Origin: CBDCXF01 sp965223755
GTDB lineage: Bacteria; Acidobacteriota; Thermoanaerobaculia; Multivoradales; JAHEKO01
Length of the DNA stretch: 64,000 bases
Direction: 5' to 3'
Assembly: GCA_965223755.1 (NCBI GenBank)
Contig: CBDCXF010000002.1
Span: 930,001 to 994,000, forward strand
How positions within the stretch are numbered: the stretch's first letter is position 1; each line of letters begins with the position of its first letter. Shown in pieces: positions 18,179 through 26,598 of the stretch. The notes beneath the pieces were generated by a model. That model was given only the letters and a program-made list of their open reading frames with translations. It was not told where the DNA came from and did no database searches. A program made the translations under genes and the position numbers.

Positions 18179-19096
18179 CTATTGATAGAACGGGGCTTCG
18201 CCTTCGGGGCGAGATTTGAAGCGCTTGTGGACCCAGAAGTACTGCTCGGGCATCAAGCGCACGCCTTCCTCGACGGCGAGGTTCATGCGCGCTGCGTCTT
18301 CCACCAGGTCTTCGGCGGGGAAGTCTTGAAGAGGCGGCGCGAAGATTAATTCAAACCCTTTTCCTTTGGAAAGCATCTTGGGATAACACGGCACTACGGT
18401 GGCTTGAGTCAACCGCGCAAACCGGCACAACGTCGGATGAGTGTAAGCAGGCACCCCCATGAATGGCGCAAAGACACCATCGTTCCATTTACCTGGGTCC
18501 TGATCAGGAAGGTAGAAAAACACCTTCCCTTTGCGCACCAGGCGCACGATCTTTCGTAGAGCCCCTTTGCGCTCAACTAGCTCAATGCCGAAGCGACGAC
18601 GGGCGTTGTATTGCACCGTATCGAACAATTCCTGATGGGCTCGCTGGTACATGGTGACCAGCGGTGTATTCAAAGCCAGGTAAAACCCAGCGACCTCTAG
18701 GGCTGTGAAGTGCGGAACCAACAGGATCACCGGACCGCGCTCGCGGGCGTCATCGAGATGATGTCGATTGGTGCACTGCACTAATCGATTCAATCGTTTG
18801 GCTGAAGACCACCAGGGGATCCCCGTTGCCAGCACACAGCGTGACAAGAACTTGAAATGCTCGCGAGCCAAGTCGATACGCTGTTTTTCGCTCAGTTCCG
18901 GAAAGCACGCCCTCAAGTTGCACAATACAACCTCGCGGCGCGATCTCACGGCGGCGAAGCCAACGGTGCCGATTGCTCCTCCCAATGCGCACAACACTGG
19001 CAAAGGGAGTACGGACAACGCGCGCAACGTTCCCAATCCCAACCACATTGGCCAGTTCCGTGGCGCCCACAATGAGGGGTTGGATGTCGGTGTCAT
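18179..19096 (-). CDS. lysophospholipid/lipid A acyltransferase (LpxL/HtrB family)
   Basis: 305 residues with a hydrophobic N-terminal segment (about 20-50), typical of inner-membrane-anchored late acyltransferases. The catalytic HX4(D/E) motif is visible as HFTALE near residue 130, and the downstream RYQQ-like block appears as MYQRAHQELFDTV. The segment VFFYLPDQDPG also matches the family. It should add a secondary acyl chain to Kdo-lipid A or a related glycolipid, supporting an LPS-bearing outer membrane. It follows fdhB on the same strand with a 44-bp gap. Confidence 0.85.
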   Translation of the reverse strand: MTPTSNPSLWAPRNWPMWLGLGTLRALSVLPLPVLCALGGAIGTVGFAAVRSRREVVLCNLRACFPELSEKQRIDLAREHFKFLSRCVLATGIPWWSSAKRLNRLVQCTNRHHLDDARERGPVILLVPHFTALEVAGFYLALNTPLVTMYQRAHQELFDTVQYNARRRFGIELVERKGALRKIVRLVRKGKVFFYLPDQDPGKWNDGVFAPFMGVPAYTHPTLCRFARLTQATVVPCYPKMLSKGKGFELIFAPPLQDFPAEDLVEDAARMNLAVEEGVRLMPEQYFWVHKRFKSRPEGEAPFYQ

Positions 19097-19140
19097 GTCG
19101 GTTGGCTCGACGTCGCAGGCGGCGACGTACCGTTCGCGCC

Positions 19141-20670
19141 TTAGGCGGTGAAGCTCGGACTGGTCGCCAGGCCAAATTCAGCCGGAAAGTACGTCATCGC
19201 ACTTTGCAATGGCAGGTAGGCCGCCTGGCCCAGTCCACAAATAGAAGCTTCCCCCATGCCCCACATGACTTCCTCGAGATGCTCGAGACCTTGACGATCC
19301 TGAGTGCGCTGATAACGCTCCAGCGTTTGCCGCAGGATCTGCGTGCCGATGCGGCAGGGAGCGCACTGACCGCATGACTCGTCTTCAAAGAATACCGCCT
19401 GGGTGAGGGCCGCCTCCACCATGTCGACGGTATCGTTGAGCACCACGACACCTGCTGACCCCAGCATCGAATTGGCTTCGCCTAGATGCTTGAAGTCGAG
19501 AGGACGATCCGCCTCGGCCGCTGGCAAGAACCCGCTTGAGGCCCCACCCGGCGAAAACGCCTTGAGCACACCGACCGCTCCGCCAGCTTCAATCAACAAT
19601 TCGTTCAAGCTGACGCCCAAGGGGGCTTCGTAGACGCCAGGCCGAGCCACGTGCCCCGAAAGGCAGTAGAGCTTGGTGCCGCCTTGGCCGCGCCCCAGCG
19701 AGTGAAACCAAGCTCCCCCGCGCCGCAAGATTGGCGGTAAACAGGCCACTGTCTCGACGTTTTGCACCAAGGTCGGCTTGCCGCGAAAACCGACTTCGAC
19801 CGGATAGGGTGGGCGCAAACGAGGCATGCCGCGCCGCCCTTCGAGCGCCTCGATGAGAGCCGTCTCCTCGCCACAGATATAGGCGCCGTGGCCGTTGACG
19901 AAATGCCAGCACAGATCGGAAGGGACGAGGCCGCCTTCTCGCGCCTTCTCAAGGGCTCGTTCCAGTGCGGTACGGACGTGACCGAACTCGCCTCGCACAT
20001 AACAATAGATGTCCTTCGCTTCGAGAGTCACCGCGGCGATGGCCAATCCCTCAATCACCAGGTGCGGCCGGCGCAGAATCACTTCGCGGTCTTTGAAAGT
20101 CCCCGGCTCGCCTTCATCGGCATTGAGGACAACGTAACGCTCTTTCTCTTCTTGGCCGTGTAACGTGTTCCACTTGATGTGAGTGGGAAAGCCGGCGCCG
20201 CCCCGTCCGACCAGGCCCGAGGATTCCAGTTCGCCGATGGCCCAGTCAGCGCCAGCTTCGACGACACGCTCGAGCCCTTCGTAGGCGCCAAACTCCTCGG
20301 CCAGCAGATCGAGGGCTGGCTCTCCAAGAATGGAGACGTGGCCGGGAGTCATTTCGGGCCTATCGTGACTCCACTGGGCCGGCGCTTGGTCACATCGCCC
20401 CAAACAAGACACCCAGCCCGCTTTGAGTCCTTGCTCTTCCAGGTCGCCCTTGAGACCGTCGCAATCAGCCAGTTTGCACGACAGCCCTTGGCACACGCGC
20501 ACGTCGTAATTGGGGTCGGAGAGGAGATGGTAGAAGCTGGCGGTGCCGTAGACTTCCGCTTCCGGCGTGCCGGTCTCGCGATGCACCTCGCCCGCGACGC
20601 CTTCTCGCAGTCCTCCTGCTTCTTCCAGCAGGTCGAGGACGGATTCGCGATCAGGTGGTTTGGGTGTCAC
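19141..20670 (-). CDS. fdhB: NAD-linked formate dehydrogenase beta subunit, NuoE-NuoF fusion
   Basis: 509 residues from a GTG that overlaps the upstream TGA. The N-terminal NuoE-like thioredoxin-fold [2Fe-2S] domain has CQGLSC and CLGRC (C-x4-C and C-x3-C). The NuoF-like domain follows: SGLVGRGGAGFPTHIKW and NADEGEPGTFKDR (FMN and NAD site), GAYICGEETALIEALEGRRG, then the [4Fe-4S] ligands CGQCAPCRIG with the fourth Cys in SICGLG. This is the diaphorase part of soluble formate dehydrogenases and hydrogenases. It should take electrons from the selenoprotein FdhA and reduce NAD. fdhA lies 6.5 kb away, but fdhD is adjacent. Confidence 0.88.
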   Translation of the reverse strand: MTPKPPDRESVLDLLEEAGGLREGVAGEVHRETGTPEAEVYGTASFYHLLSDPNYDVRVCQGLSCKLADCDGLKGDLEEQGLKAGWVSCLGRCDQAPAQWSHDRPEMTPGHVSILGEPALDLLAEEFGAYEGLERVVEAGADWAIGELESSGLVGRGGAGFPTHIKWNTLHGQEEKERYVVLNADEGEPGTFKDREVILRRPHLVIEGLAIAAVTLEAKDIYCYVRGEFGHVRTALERALEKAREGGLVPSDLCWHFVNGHGAYICGEETALIEALEGRRGMPRLRPPYPVEVGFRGKPTLVQNVETVACLPPILRRGGAWFHSLGRGQGGTKLYCLSGHVARPGVYEAPLGVSLNELLIEAGGAVGVLKAFSPGGASSGFLPAAEADRPLDFKHLGEANSMLGSAGVVVLNDTVDMVEAALTQAVFFEDESCGQCAPCRIGTQILRQTLERYQRTQDRQGLEHLEEVMWGMGEASICGLGQAAYLPLQSAMTYFPAEFGLATSPSFTA

Positions 20671-21119
20671 TCGCGATCGAGGTCGAAACGGCCCTGATGT
20701 TCGAGGCGGATCTTGCGCGTACCGACCGGGCCGTCGAGCCATAGCTTGCTCTTGATTCGGTAGTCGACATCTCGGCGATCCTGCATCAGCGCATAGACAC
20801 GCGACGCCAAACGCAGATTGCTGACGAAAAGGGGAACCTCCAAGGTCGCAGTTGACAGCGGTCCGACCTCCAGGCGTTCGTTGGACAATCCGCGCCCCAC
20901 CTTGGCTCCGTCGAGAAATAAATGAAACGAGGAACCATCGATGACCATGGGCCGGCGATCGCCATTGGCGATGCGCACGGTGATCGTTCCTTGGGTTTCA
21001 AAAACCTCGACGTTGTCGATATCAAGATCGGCCAAAGTGATCTCCGGCTTTTCAAATCCGGGCAAACTGGCGCAGGCAGTTGCGGTGATGAGGAAGCCGA
21101 GAATTAGAATCCGTCGCAT
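20667..21119 (-). CDS. lipoprotein with LEA-type-2-like (water stress) domain
   Basis: 150 residues. The signal peptide ends in a lipobox-like TATAC (Cys16), so it is probably a lipoprotein. The remainder, with LADLDIDNVEVFETQGTITV and RLEVGPLSTATLEVPLFVSN, resembles the LEA-2/WHy beta-sandwich domain seen in small bacterial lipoproteins. Its ATG (21117-21119) shares the palindrome CATG with the divergent fdhD start, and its stop overlaps the fdhB GTG. Why a lipoprotein should be coupled to fdhB is unclear. Confidence 0.75.
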   Translation of the reverse strand: MRRILILGFLITATACASLPGFEKPEITLADLDIDNVEVFETQGTITVRIANGDRRPMVIDGSSFHLFLDGAKVGRGLSNERLEVGPLSTATLEVPLFVSNLRLASRVYALMQDRRDVDYRIKSKLWLDGPVGTRKIRLEHQGRFDLDRE

Positions 21120-22026
21120 GGGCAGTGATGCTACCACTGAGCCCCAGCCCGATTCAGATGGCGCGTCGCGGAATTCGCTCGCGGACGACACCGTCGGCGA
21201 CTCCTCGATTGAGTACGACATCGAGCTTCATTCCGACGGCTCACGCCAGCAACTTCCCGACCGTCTGGCGGTTGAAGAGCCTTTGGAAATCCGCTGGCGA
21301 GACCCAGGCGGGGACCGTGAGGGTACGCCGTTGGCGATCACCATGCGCACCCCTGGCAGCGACGAGCACCTAGTCCGGGGATGGCTCTACAACGAGGGTT
21401 TGATCGAGGCTGATACCGAGCTGCGCTGCTCGCGGCCCAAAGGCGAGGACGGCAAGCCTGAACCGCACATTGTGGTCGCCGAGCTGCCTCAAGATCGGGC
21501 TGCGCAGGCGCGCAACTTGGTTCGGCGCATGTTCGTCAATTCCTCATGCGGTTTCTGCGGCAAGCCCGGCCTCGAGGGCCTCAAGTTGCCACGCACGCCA
21601 GAACTGGCCGAAGGTCTTTTGGTGGATCCGAAGACCATTCTGGATCTGCCCCGCGCCTTAGAAGCCGGCCAGCCGACCTTTGCGCGCACCGGTGGACTCC
21701 ACGCCGCAGCACTCTTCACCGCGCAAGGAAAACTGCTGTTCGTGGAAGAAGACATCGGTCGCCACAACGCCCTCGACAAGCTCATCGGACGCGGGCTCGA
21801 ACATCAAATGCTGCCGGGAGGTGACCACATTGTTCTGGTCTCGGGTCGCGGCGGCTACGAGTTGGTGCAGAAATGTCTGGTCGCCAACATCGCGGTGTTG
21901 GCGGCGGTTTCGGCCCCCTCGAGCGGCGCGGTGTCGCTGGCGCGACGTTACGGTATGACCTTGATTGGGTTCTTGCGGGAGGGTCGCTTCAACGTCTACT
22001 CTGGACGCGAGCGCATCACCAACTGA
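21118..22026 (+). CDS. fdhD: formate dehydrogenase accessory sulfurtransferase FdhD
   Basis: 302 residues. FdhD transfers sulfur from IscS to the bis-MGD cofactor before it enters formate dehydrogenase. Visible signatures are the paired active cysteines in SSCGFCGKPG (near 143-146), RTGGLHAAALF, and EEDIGRHNALDKLIG near the cofactor site. The ATG at 21118 overlaps that of the divergent lipoprotein. The first 40 residues (acidic, Ser/Asp-rich) are poorly conserved, so a later non-ATG start is possible. Its presence supports the molybdenum-selenium FdhA being functional. Confidence 0.92.
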   Translation: MGSDATTEPQPDSDGASRNSLADDTVGDSSIEYDIELHSDGSRQQLPDRLAVEEPLEIRWRDPGGDREGTPLAITMRTPGSDEHLVRGWLYNEGLIEADTELRCSRPKGEDGKPEPHIVVAELPQDRAAQARNLVRRMFVNSSCGFCGKPGLEGLKLPRTPELAEGLLVDPKTILDLPRALEAGQPTFARTGGLHAAALFTAQGKLLFVEEDIGRHNALDKLIGRGLEHQMLPGGDHIVLVSGRGGYELVQKCLVANIAVLAAVSAPSSGAVSLARRYGMTLIGFLREGRFNVYSGRERITN

Positions 22027-22049
22027 CAACTGCGGCTAGAATCTCGGTC

Positions 22050-22349
22050 GTGTTGACGCAATTGATCCCTCAAGCCCTGCGCCGCTTCGCCGCCGGTCTG
22101 CGCTTTCCGCAGTTGTTCACTTTGGTTGGCGCTCTCTTTTTGATTGACCTCTTTCTACCCGACATCATCCCGATGTTCGACGAGGTCTTTCTTGGTCTGC
22201 TGACCCTGCTATTCGGCTCCTGGAAAGAGCACTCGGCCGAAAAAGGTCAAACCGGTGGTGAAGTCAAAGACGTGACCCCGCCCGATCCTGCTCACACCAA
22301 TCCAGATCGCCCAGAAGCCCATCCACCAGAAACTGGGTCGACAAACTAG
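22050..22349 (+). CDS. DUF6116-like small membrane protein
   Basis: 99 residues from a GTG 23 bp after fdhD. One or two hydrophobic segments (FTLVGALFLIDLFLPDIIPM and VFLGLLTLLFGSW) are followed by a polar, proline-rich tail. The pattern with LPD and DEVFLGLLTLLFG looks like DUF6116 proteins, which have no known function. Family assignment is from memory of the motif. Confidence 0.6.
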   Translation: MLTQLIPQALRRFAAGLRFPQLFTLVGALFLIDLFLPDIIPMFDEVFLGLLTLLFGSWKEHSAEKGQTGGEVKDVTPPDPAHTNPDRPEAHPPETGSTN

Positions 22350-22421
22350 CCCGCGAACGAGAAGACCTGCTAACCTCCGCCTCCGCGGGGGGAGCCGCTC
22401 TACGCTGTTGGGGGCTTTTGA

Positions 22422-22823
22422 GTGGTTGCCGATTATCGGTCCATCGCCGGACTTAGAGTCATGTTGCCGATCTTGGTCGAGGTCGAAGACCTCGCCAGGA
22501 AAGGCGTGCGCATGCAGCAGGCGGAGTCCTTTAGTGCCGAGGATCTCATCCTGAGGACGAGCCGACCGCTGCCCTTGGGTACCCTAGTTCATCTACGCTT
22601 CTTATTTCCCTCGGACCCGGCACTGGTTAACGTGGTACTGCCCAACGGATGCAAAGGCGTCAGCTTGCACGCCGAGGTCGCCGACCATGGCGAGATCATG
22701 TACGGGCGTGTGGCCGTGCGTTTTGCGTTCGACCGCTCAGATGAGGACTACGCGCTTTTTGCCGAGATTGTGAAGCGTGCCAGCCGCCGACCTTCAGGCC
22801 GCGCGCAAGAACTGCCAGCGTAG
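22422..22823 (+). CDS. PilZ-like domain protein
   Basis: 133 residues from a GTG. The beta-rich pattern, with ILRTSRPLPLGTLVHLRFLF, VSLHAEVADHGEIMYG and VAVRFAF, fits a PilZ-type barrel. The c-di-GMP-binding RxxxR and D/NxSxxG motifs are not clearly preserved, so nucleotide binding is doubtful. Its 3' end overlaps the convergent radical SAM gene by 30 bp. Confidence 0.5.
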   Translation: MVADYRSIAGLRVMLPILVEVEDLARKGVRMQQAESFSAEDLILRTSRPLPLGTLVHLRFLFPSDPALVNVVLPNGCKGVSLHAEVADHGEIMYGRVAVRFAFDRSDEDYALFAEIVKRASRRPSGRAQELPA

Positions 22824-24410
22824 ATCGCCATCGAAGTAGCGAAACACAGTGTCGTCGACCAATCCTGAAAAGCGTCGCAGCAGCGCCGCAGTCGATTCAC
22901 CTTCTGCCGCCAGCTCGATGGCTTCAGCGGCTTCCGCTCCTCCCTTGCTGAGCAAGGTCTGCCAAACCGCCTGTTTGATCGACATCGACCCCATAGTCAC
23001 ATTGGGGATTTTGGCCACGCCGCGCTGCAAATAGCGGATTTTGCGCTTGAGCTCGCGCGGATCGGTCATCGGCTGGCGCTGCCAGCCGGTAAAAGGCTTG
23101 GGGATCAGAACGTTGACGCCGAGGTGAATCTCGCCGATGACACCGGTTGGAGCCAACTCTTCCAGCATCAATGACCGGCTCGCTCGCCCCAGCTCGAGAA
23201 TTGCCTCGATGTCCTCGTCGGTCTCGTCGGGTAAACCGATGATGAAGTAGAGCTTCAAGTTGCGGAATCCGCGGCGGAAGATGAGGCGGATTTTTTCCAG
23301 CAACAGATCGTTGCCGATGGGCTTGTTGAGCTTGACGCGCAGCTCGTCCGAACCGGTTTCCGGGGCGAGCGTGATGGAGCGGTCTCCCGAGCGGTAGAGC
23401 TCGTCCAAGACCACCTCGGTGACTGCCGGAATGCGAATGGACGACACCGCAGAGCGAAAGCCGAGCTCGTTGGCGGCCTGCAAGATGCGCTCGATCTCGG
23501 GATGGTCTCCCACTGCGGTGGCTAGAAAGCCTGCCTGGTCGGTCACCGAACGACCACGATCAAGAGCCTCGAGAATGTACTCCGTCGGATGCCAGCGAAA
23601 TCCCCCCATTCCAAAGGTCGCCCAGCAGTATTTGCATTTCTCGGGGCAGCCGCGAGACATCTCGATCAGGAACTTGTCCGCAAATTCGGTGTGAGGGGTG
23701 ACGATGGCGGATGTCGGGAGGTGGCCGGGAAGGCGCATTTGCTCCGCGTCGAGATCCAGCTTGCCCAGCTTGCCCTCTTTGCCGACCTGCTCAATCCCAT
23801 GGTGCTTCGGAATGTAAAACCCCGGCTGATCCGCAAGCGCCTCCAACGCTTCGTTGCGGTCATGCGAAGCTAACGCCTCCAGCAACTGCGGCAGGACGTT
23901 CTCGGCCGCGCCAAGGGTGAAGATGTCCACGAACGGGGCCATCGGCAGAGGGTTGATGGTGGCGCAGGATCCTCCCAACATCACCAGCGGATCGCCATCG
24001 CCACGGTCGGCGCTACGCAACGGAATCCCCGCCCGGGCCAGCATCTGCAATAGGCCAACGTAGTCCTCCTCAAACGAGACCGAGAACGCCACCACAGGGA
24101 AGGCCGACAGCGGGGATCCGAGTTCGACGGACCGGGGTTCAAGGGATTGAGGCTCACCATTGCCATCGGTAAAAAAGCGCTCCGCAGTCCAGTTGTCGCT
24201 GGCGTGCACCAATTCGTAGGTGCGTTGGAAGCCAAGGCTGGACATGCCGACGTGGTACGAGTTGGCGTAGCAGAGGGCCAGACGGTGCGCCGCGTGCGGC
24301 CGTAGCGGCACCGTTGCGCGCTCATCGACGCGATGAGCACTCCAATCTTGAACGGAGGAACCCCTTGCGGATCGGTTTTGGGGGCGCGTTGGTTGACTTC
24401 GTACCGGCAC
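22794..24410 (-). CDS. B12-binding-domain radical SAM protein
   Basis: 538 residues from a GTG with GAGGA 8 bases upstream. The N-terminal part looks like the cobalamin-binding-type domain common in this class (LALCYANSYHVGMSSLGFQ, VVAFSVSFEEDYVGLLQML, VMLGGSCATINPLPM). The radical SAM core has the cluster motif SRGCPEKCKYCW (CxxxCxxC). SLAPETG-type and GLPDETDEDIEAI segments match the TIGR03960/YgiQ-like group. The DxHxxG B12 motif itself is not visible. The reaction is unknown. Confidence 0.8.
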   Translation of the reverse strand: MPVRSQPTRPQNRSARGSSVQDWSAHRVDERATVPLRPHAAHRLALCYANSYHVGMSSLGFQRTYELVHASDNWTAERFFTDGNGEPQSLEPRSVELGSPLSAFPVVAFSVSFEEDYVGLLQMLARAGIPLRSADRGDGDPLVMLGGSCATINPLPMAPFVDIFTLGAAENVLPQLLEALASHDRNEALEALADQPGFYIPKHHGIEQVGKEGKLGKLDLDAEQMRLPGHLPTSAIVTPHTEFADKFLIEMSRGCPEKCKYCWATFGMGGFRWHPTEYILEALDRGRSVTDQAGFLATAVGDHPEIERILQAANELGFRSAVSSIRIPAVTEVVLDELYRSGDRSITLAPETGSDELRVKLNKPIGNDLLLEKIRLIFRRGFRNLKLYFIIGLPDETDEDIEAILELGRASRSLMLEELAPTGVIGEIHLGVNVLIPKPFTGWQRQPMTDPRELKRKIRYLQRGVAKIPNVTMGSMSIKQAVWQTLLSKGGAEAAEAIELAAEGESTAALLRRFSGLVDDTVFRYFDGDLRWQFLRAA

Positions 24411-24637
24411 GATTTTCGGTCCTCACAGGGACGAACGGCAAATTTTATCGAGGGACGGGATCGAAAACGCACGACTCTGTCGCCCTGAGCGAGTCGAAGG
24501 TGAGTCGAAAGATCTGGGGGCGAACGAATCGCAAACGATAGCATTGCGCCCCCCAACCAGATCCCTCGACTTCCTCGCGCCGCTCGTTCGCTCGGGATGA
24601 CGACTTTGTCGTCAATCTCTCCTCACTGGCCCCACGT
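24411..24637. repeat. intergenic region with an imperfect inverted repeat of the GAGCGA/TCGCTC type
   Basis: The gap between two divergent radical SAM genes holds CGCCCTGAGCGAGTCGAAGG near 24480 and TCGTTCGCTCGGGATGAC near 24584, which can pair partly in inverted orientation. Sequences of this kind (GAGCGAGTCGAAG, GCTCGGGATGAC) are common dispersed intergenic repeats in environmental genomes. Promoters for both genes must also lie here; I cannot place them. Confidence 0.5.
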
Positions 24638-25594
24638 ATGATCGACACTTGTATCTCGACTGTATTTGCCGTGCCGCCAACCAGCCCCATGCCCACTCCA
24701 GCGACGGTCTCCCAAAAAGCCGCCAACGCCACGCCGACCGTCGCCCTGCGCGCCCTCGACACTCTGTGGTTCCAGGTCACCGGAACGCTGTGCAATCTCG
24801 CATGCACGCATTGTTTGGTTTCGTCGTCGCCCACCAACCGCACCCACGAGTTCTTGACCTTCGACACGGTGTGCGACTTCCTCGAGGAAGGCGCCACGTT
24901 GGGGGTCAAAGAGTCGTACTTCACCGGCGGCGAGCCCTTTCTTCATCCGCAAATCGAAGAGATGTTGGAGACGGCGTTGGAGTACGGGCCAGCGACGGTC
25001 CTCACCAACGGACTGCTCCTACCCCAAGAACGGTGCGAGCGTCTCAAGGGGTTGTCCGAGCGATCGCGCTATTCACTCGACCTGCGGGTCTCGCTCGACG
25101 GCTACAGCGCCAAAGACAACGATGCCATCCGCGGACCCGGCACCTTTGATCGAGTCTTGGCGGCGCTGGTGCGGCTGAGCGAAGTTGGGCTCAATCCCGT
25201 ACTCACAGTGTCGGAAGTTGATGATCGCGTCGGCAGTGAGGCCGGCCGGCTCAAGTTTCTCGAACTGTTGCGGGGCTTGGGGGTGACGCAGCCGCGCCTC
25301 AAGGTCCTGCCCCTGTTTTCCATCGGTTCAGAGGTTGAGCGCGGTGGCAGCTACGCCGCGTGGCAGCACCTGAGCGAGGAGGATCTTGTGGCCGCTGACT
25401 TCCAGACCTGGGACCACCTGCAGTGTTCGTCGTGCCGCATGGTGACCGACCAAGGGGTTTGGGTGTGCCCGATCTTGGTCAACGAACCCACCGCCCGCAT
25501 GGGTGCGCGCCTGGCCGACACCCTGAATCCGGCGCCGCTGGATCATCCAGCGTGTTGGACTTGCCATCACTACGAAGTCTCATGCCGCACCTGA
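24638..25594 (+). CDS. radical SAM/SPASM-type protein
   Basis: 318 residues from ATG 24638 (ATG at 24689 is an alternative; neither has a clear ribosome binding site). The radical SAM cluster is CNLACTHC (Cys52, 56, 59), followed by YFTGGEPFLHPQIEEML and LDLRVSLDGYSAKDND. The C-terminal cysteines CSSC, VCPI and CWTCHHYEVSC fit a SPASM or twitch domain with extra clusters, as in enzymes that modify peptides or small molecules. It overlaps the metallophosphatase-like gene by 13 bp and, through it, a flavoprotein gene; the three form one tight operon of unknown pathway. Confidence 0.8.
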   Translation: MIDTCISTVFAVPPTSPMPTPATVSQKAANATPTVALRALDTLWFQVTGTLCNLACTHCLVSSSPTNRTHEFLTFDTVCDFLEEGATLGVKESYFTGGEPFLHPQIEEMLETALEYGPATVLTNGLLLPQERCERLKGLSERSRYSLDLRVSLDGYSAKDNDAIRGPGTFDRVLAALVRLSEVGLNPVLTVSEVDDRVGSEAGRLKFLELLRGLGVTQPRLKVLPLFSIGSEVERGGSYAAWQHLSEEDLVAADFQTWDHLQCSSCRMVTDQGVWVCPILVNEPTARMGARLADTLNPAPLDHPACWTCHHYEVSCRT

Positions 25595-26598
25595 GCGACT
25601 CAGACCTGTTGGCCCGCCACCGCGGCCGCGCCACCTGGGGCGAGCGACTGGTGCCCCTTGAAGAGTTTCGCTTAGCAGCCGCACGCCACGGCCGAACTTT
25701 GAGTTCGGCGGCACGCGCCGAAGCGGTGCGAGCGTGGCTGGACTCACGAGCAGGGTTCGAGACAGAAGGGCCTCAAGTTGAGAGATCTCAGATAGAAGGA
25801 AGCTGGTCCAAGGTGATCGCCTTCGGCGGCGTCTACAACAACGCCCCGGCTCTCGAAGCCCTGCTCGACGAAGCCAATGCCTGGGGAGCGGAAGCGATCT
25901 ACTGTCTGGGGGACCTGGGTGGCTTCGGGCCCCATCCCCAACGCATCCCGGAGATGATGTGCGCCCATGACATCCGCTGCATTCAAGGAAACTACGAACA
26001 ATCGATCGCCACCGGAGCCGAAGACTGCGCCTGCGGCTACACCGACCCCCGCGACAACCACTACGCGGCGCTGTCCTACCGCTACACCGCCGCCCGCACT
26101 TCCTCGGATGACCGGTTGTGGATGGCGAGCTTGCCGCGGCACCGCCGAATCCAGGTCGGCGATCGAGAACTCGTCCTCTCACACGGGTCGCCCCGACGAG
26201 TGAACGAGTTCCTATTCGAAACCGCCACTCCGGATTCCTTTCTCGAACTTCTCTGCCGCCAACTTCACTGCGACGGCTTTCTCTGCACCCACACCGGTCT
26301 ACCCTGGCAACGGCACCTCTCCGACGAAACAGCGAGCGGCAAGCAGATCGCCAACGTCGGCGCCCTCGGCCGACCCGCCAACGACGGCGACCCCTGCGTT
26401 CGCTACGCGCGGATCGAAGCGGCCACAGACGGGCCAATAATCTCGATTCGATCTCTCGCCTACGACCACTCCCGCCTGGCCAACGAAATGCGACAAGAAA
26501 ACCTGCCACAGCCTTTCATCGACACCATCGAAAGCGGCTGGTGGACGACCTGCCTGGAGGTTTTGCCGGCTAAAGAGCGCTCGTGGGGAAGGTTCTAA
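25582..26598 (+). CDS. metallophosphoesterase-fold protein with altered metal-ligand motifs
   Basis: 338 residues. The fold is that of YfcE-like phosphoesterases: YCLGDLGGFGP (Asp111), LVLSHGSP (His201), FLCTHTGLPW (His237) and NVGALGRPANDGDP. Two motifs differ from the canonical enzyme. The first, normally D-x-H, reads GGVYNN (82-87), and the GNH motif reads GNY (136-138). DCACGYTDPRDNHYA (148-161) is an additional conserved-looking block. Loss of Asp, His and the general-acid His suggests altered chemistry or a binding role. It is coupled to the radical SAM gene (13-bp overlap) and the flavoprotein gene (TAATG). An insert of pentapeptides ending in Glu (GFETE GPQVE RSQIE) precedes the domain. 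Confidence 0.8.
   Translation: MPHLSDSDLLARHRGRATWGERLVPLEEFRLAAARHGRTLSSAARAEAVRAWLDSRAGFETEGPQVERSQIEGSWSKVIAFGGVYNNAPALEALLDEANAWGAEAIYCLGDLGGFGPHPQRIPEMMCAHDIRCIQGNYEQSIATGAEDCACGYTDPRDNHYAALSYRYTAARTSSDDRLWMASLPRHRRIQVGDRELVLSHGSPRRVNEFLFETATPDSFLELLCRQLHCDGFLCTHTGLPWQRHLSDETASGKQIANVGALGRPANDGDPCVRYARIEAATDGPIISIRSLAYDHSRLANEMRQENLPQPFIDTIESGWWTTCLEVLPAKERSWGRF
25753..25797. repeat. degenerate in-frame 3 x 15-bp repeat in the metallophosphatase-like gene
   Basis: Units 25753-25767, 25768-25782 and 25783-25797 encode GFETE, GPQVE and RSQIE. The unit type (CTCAAGTTGAGAG.., CTCAGATAGAAGG..) closely resembles the repeat in yidC (53244-53288). Confidence 0.6.

Noticed and set aside
24480..24602. 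Insertion sequence remnant
   Set aside because: Only short inverted GAGCGA/TCGCTC segments are seen, with no transposase fragment or target duplication; treated as a simple intergenic repeat.
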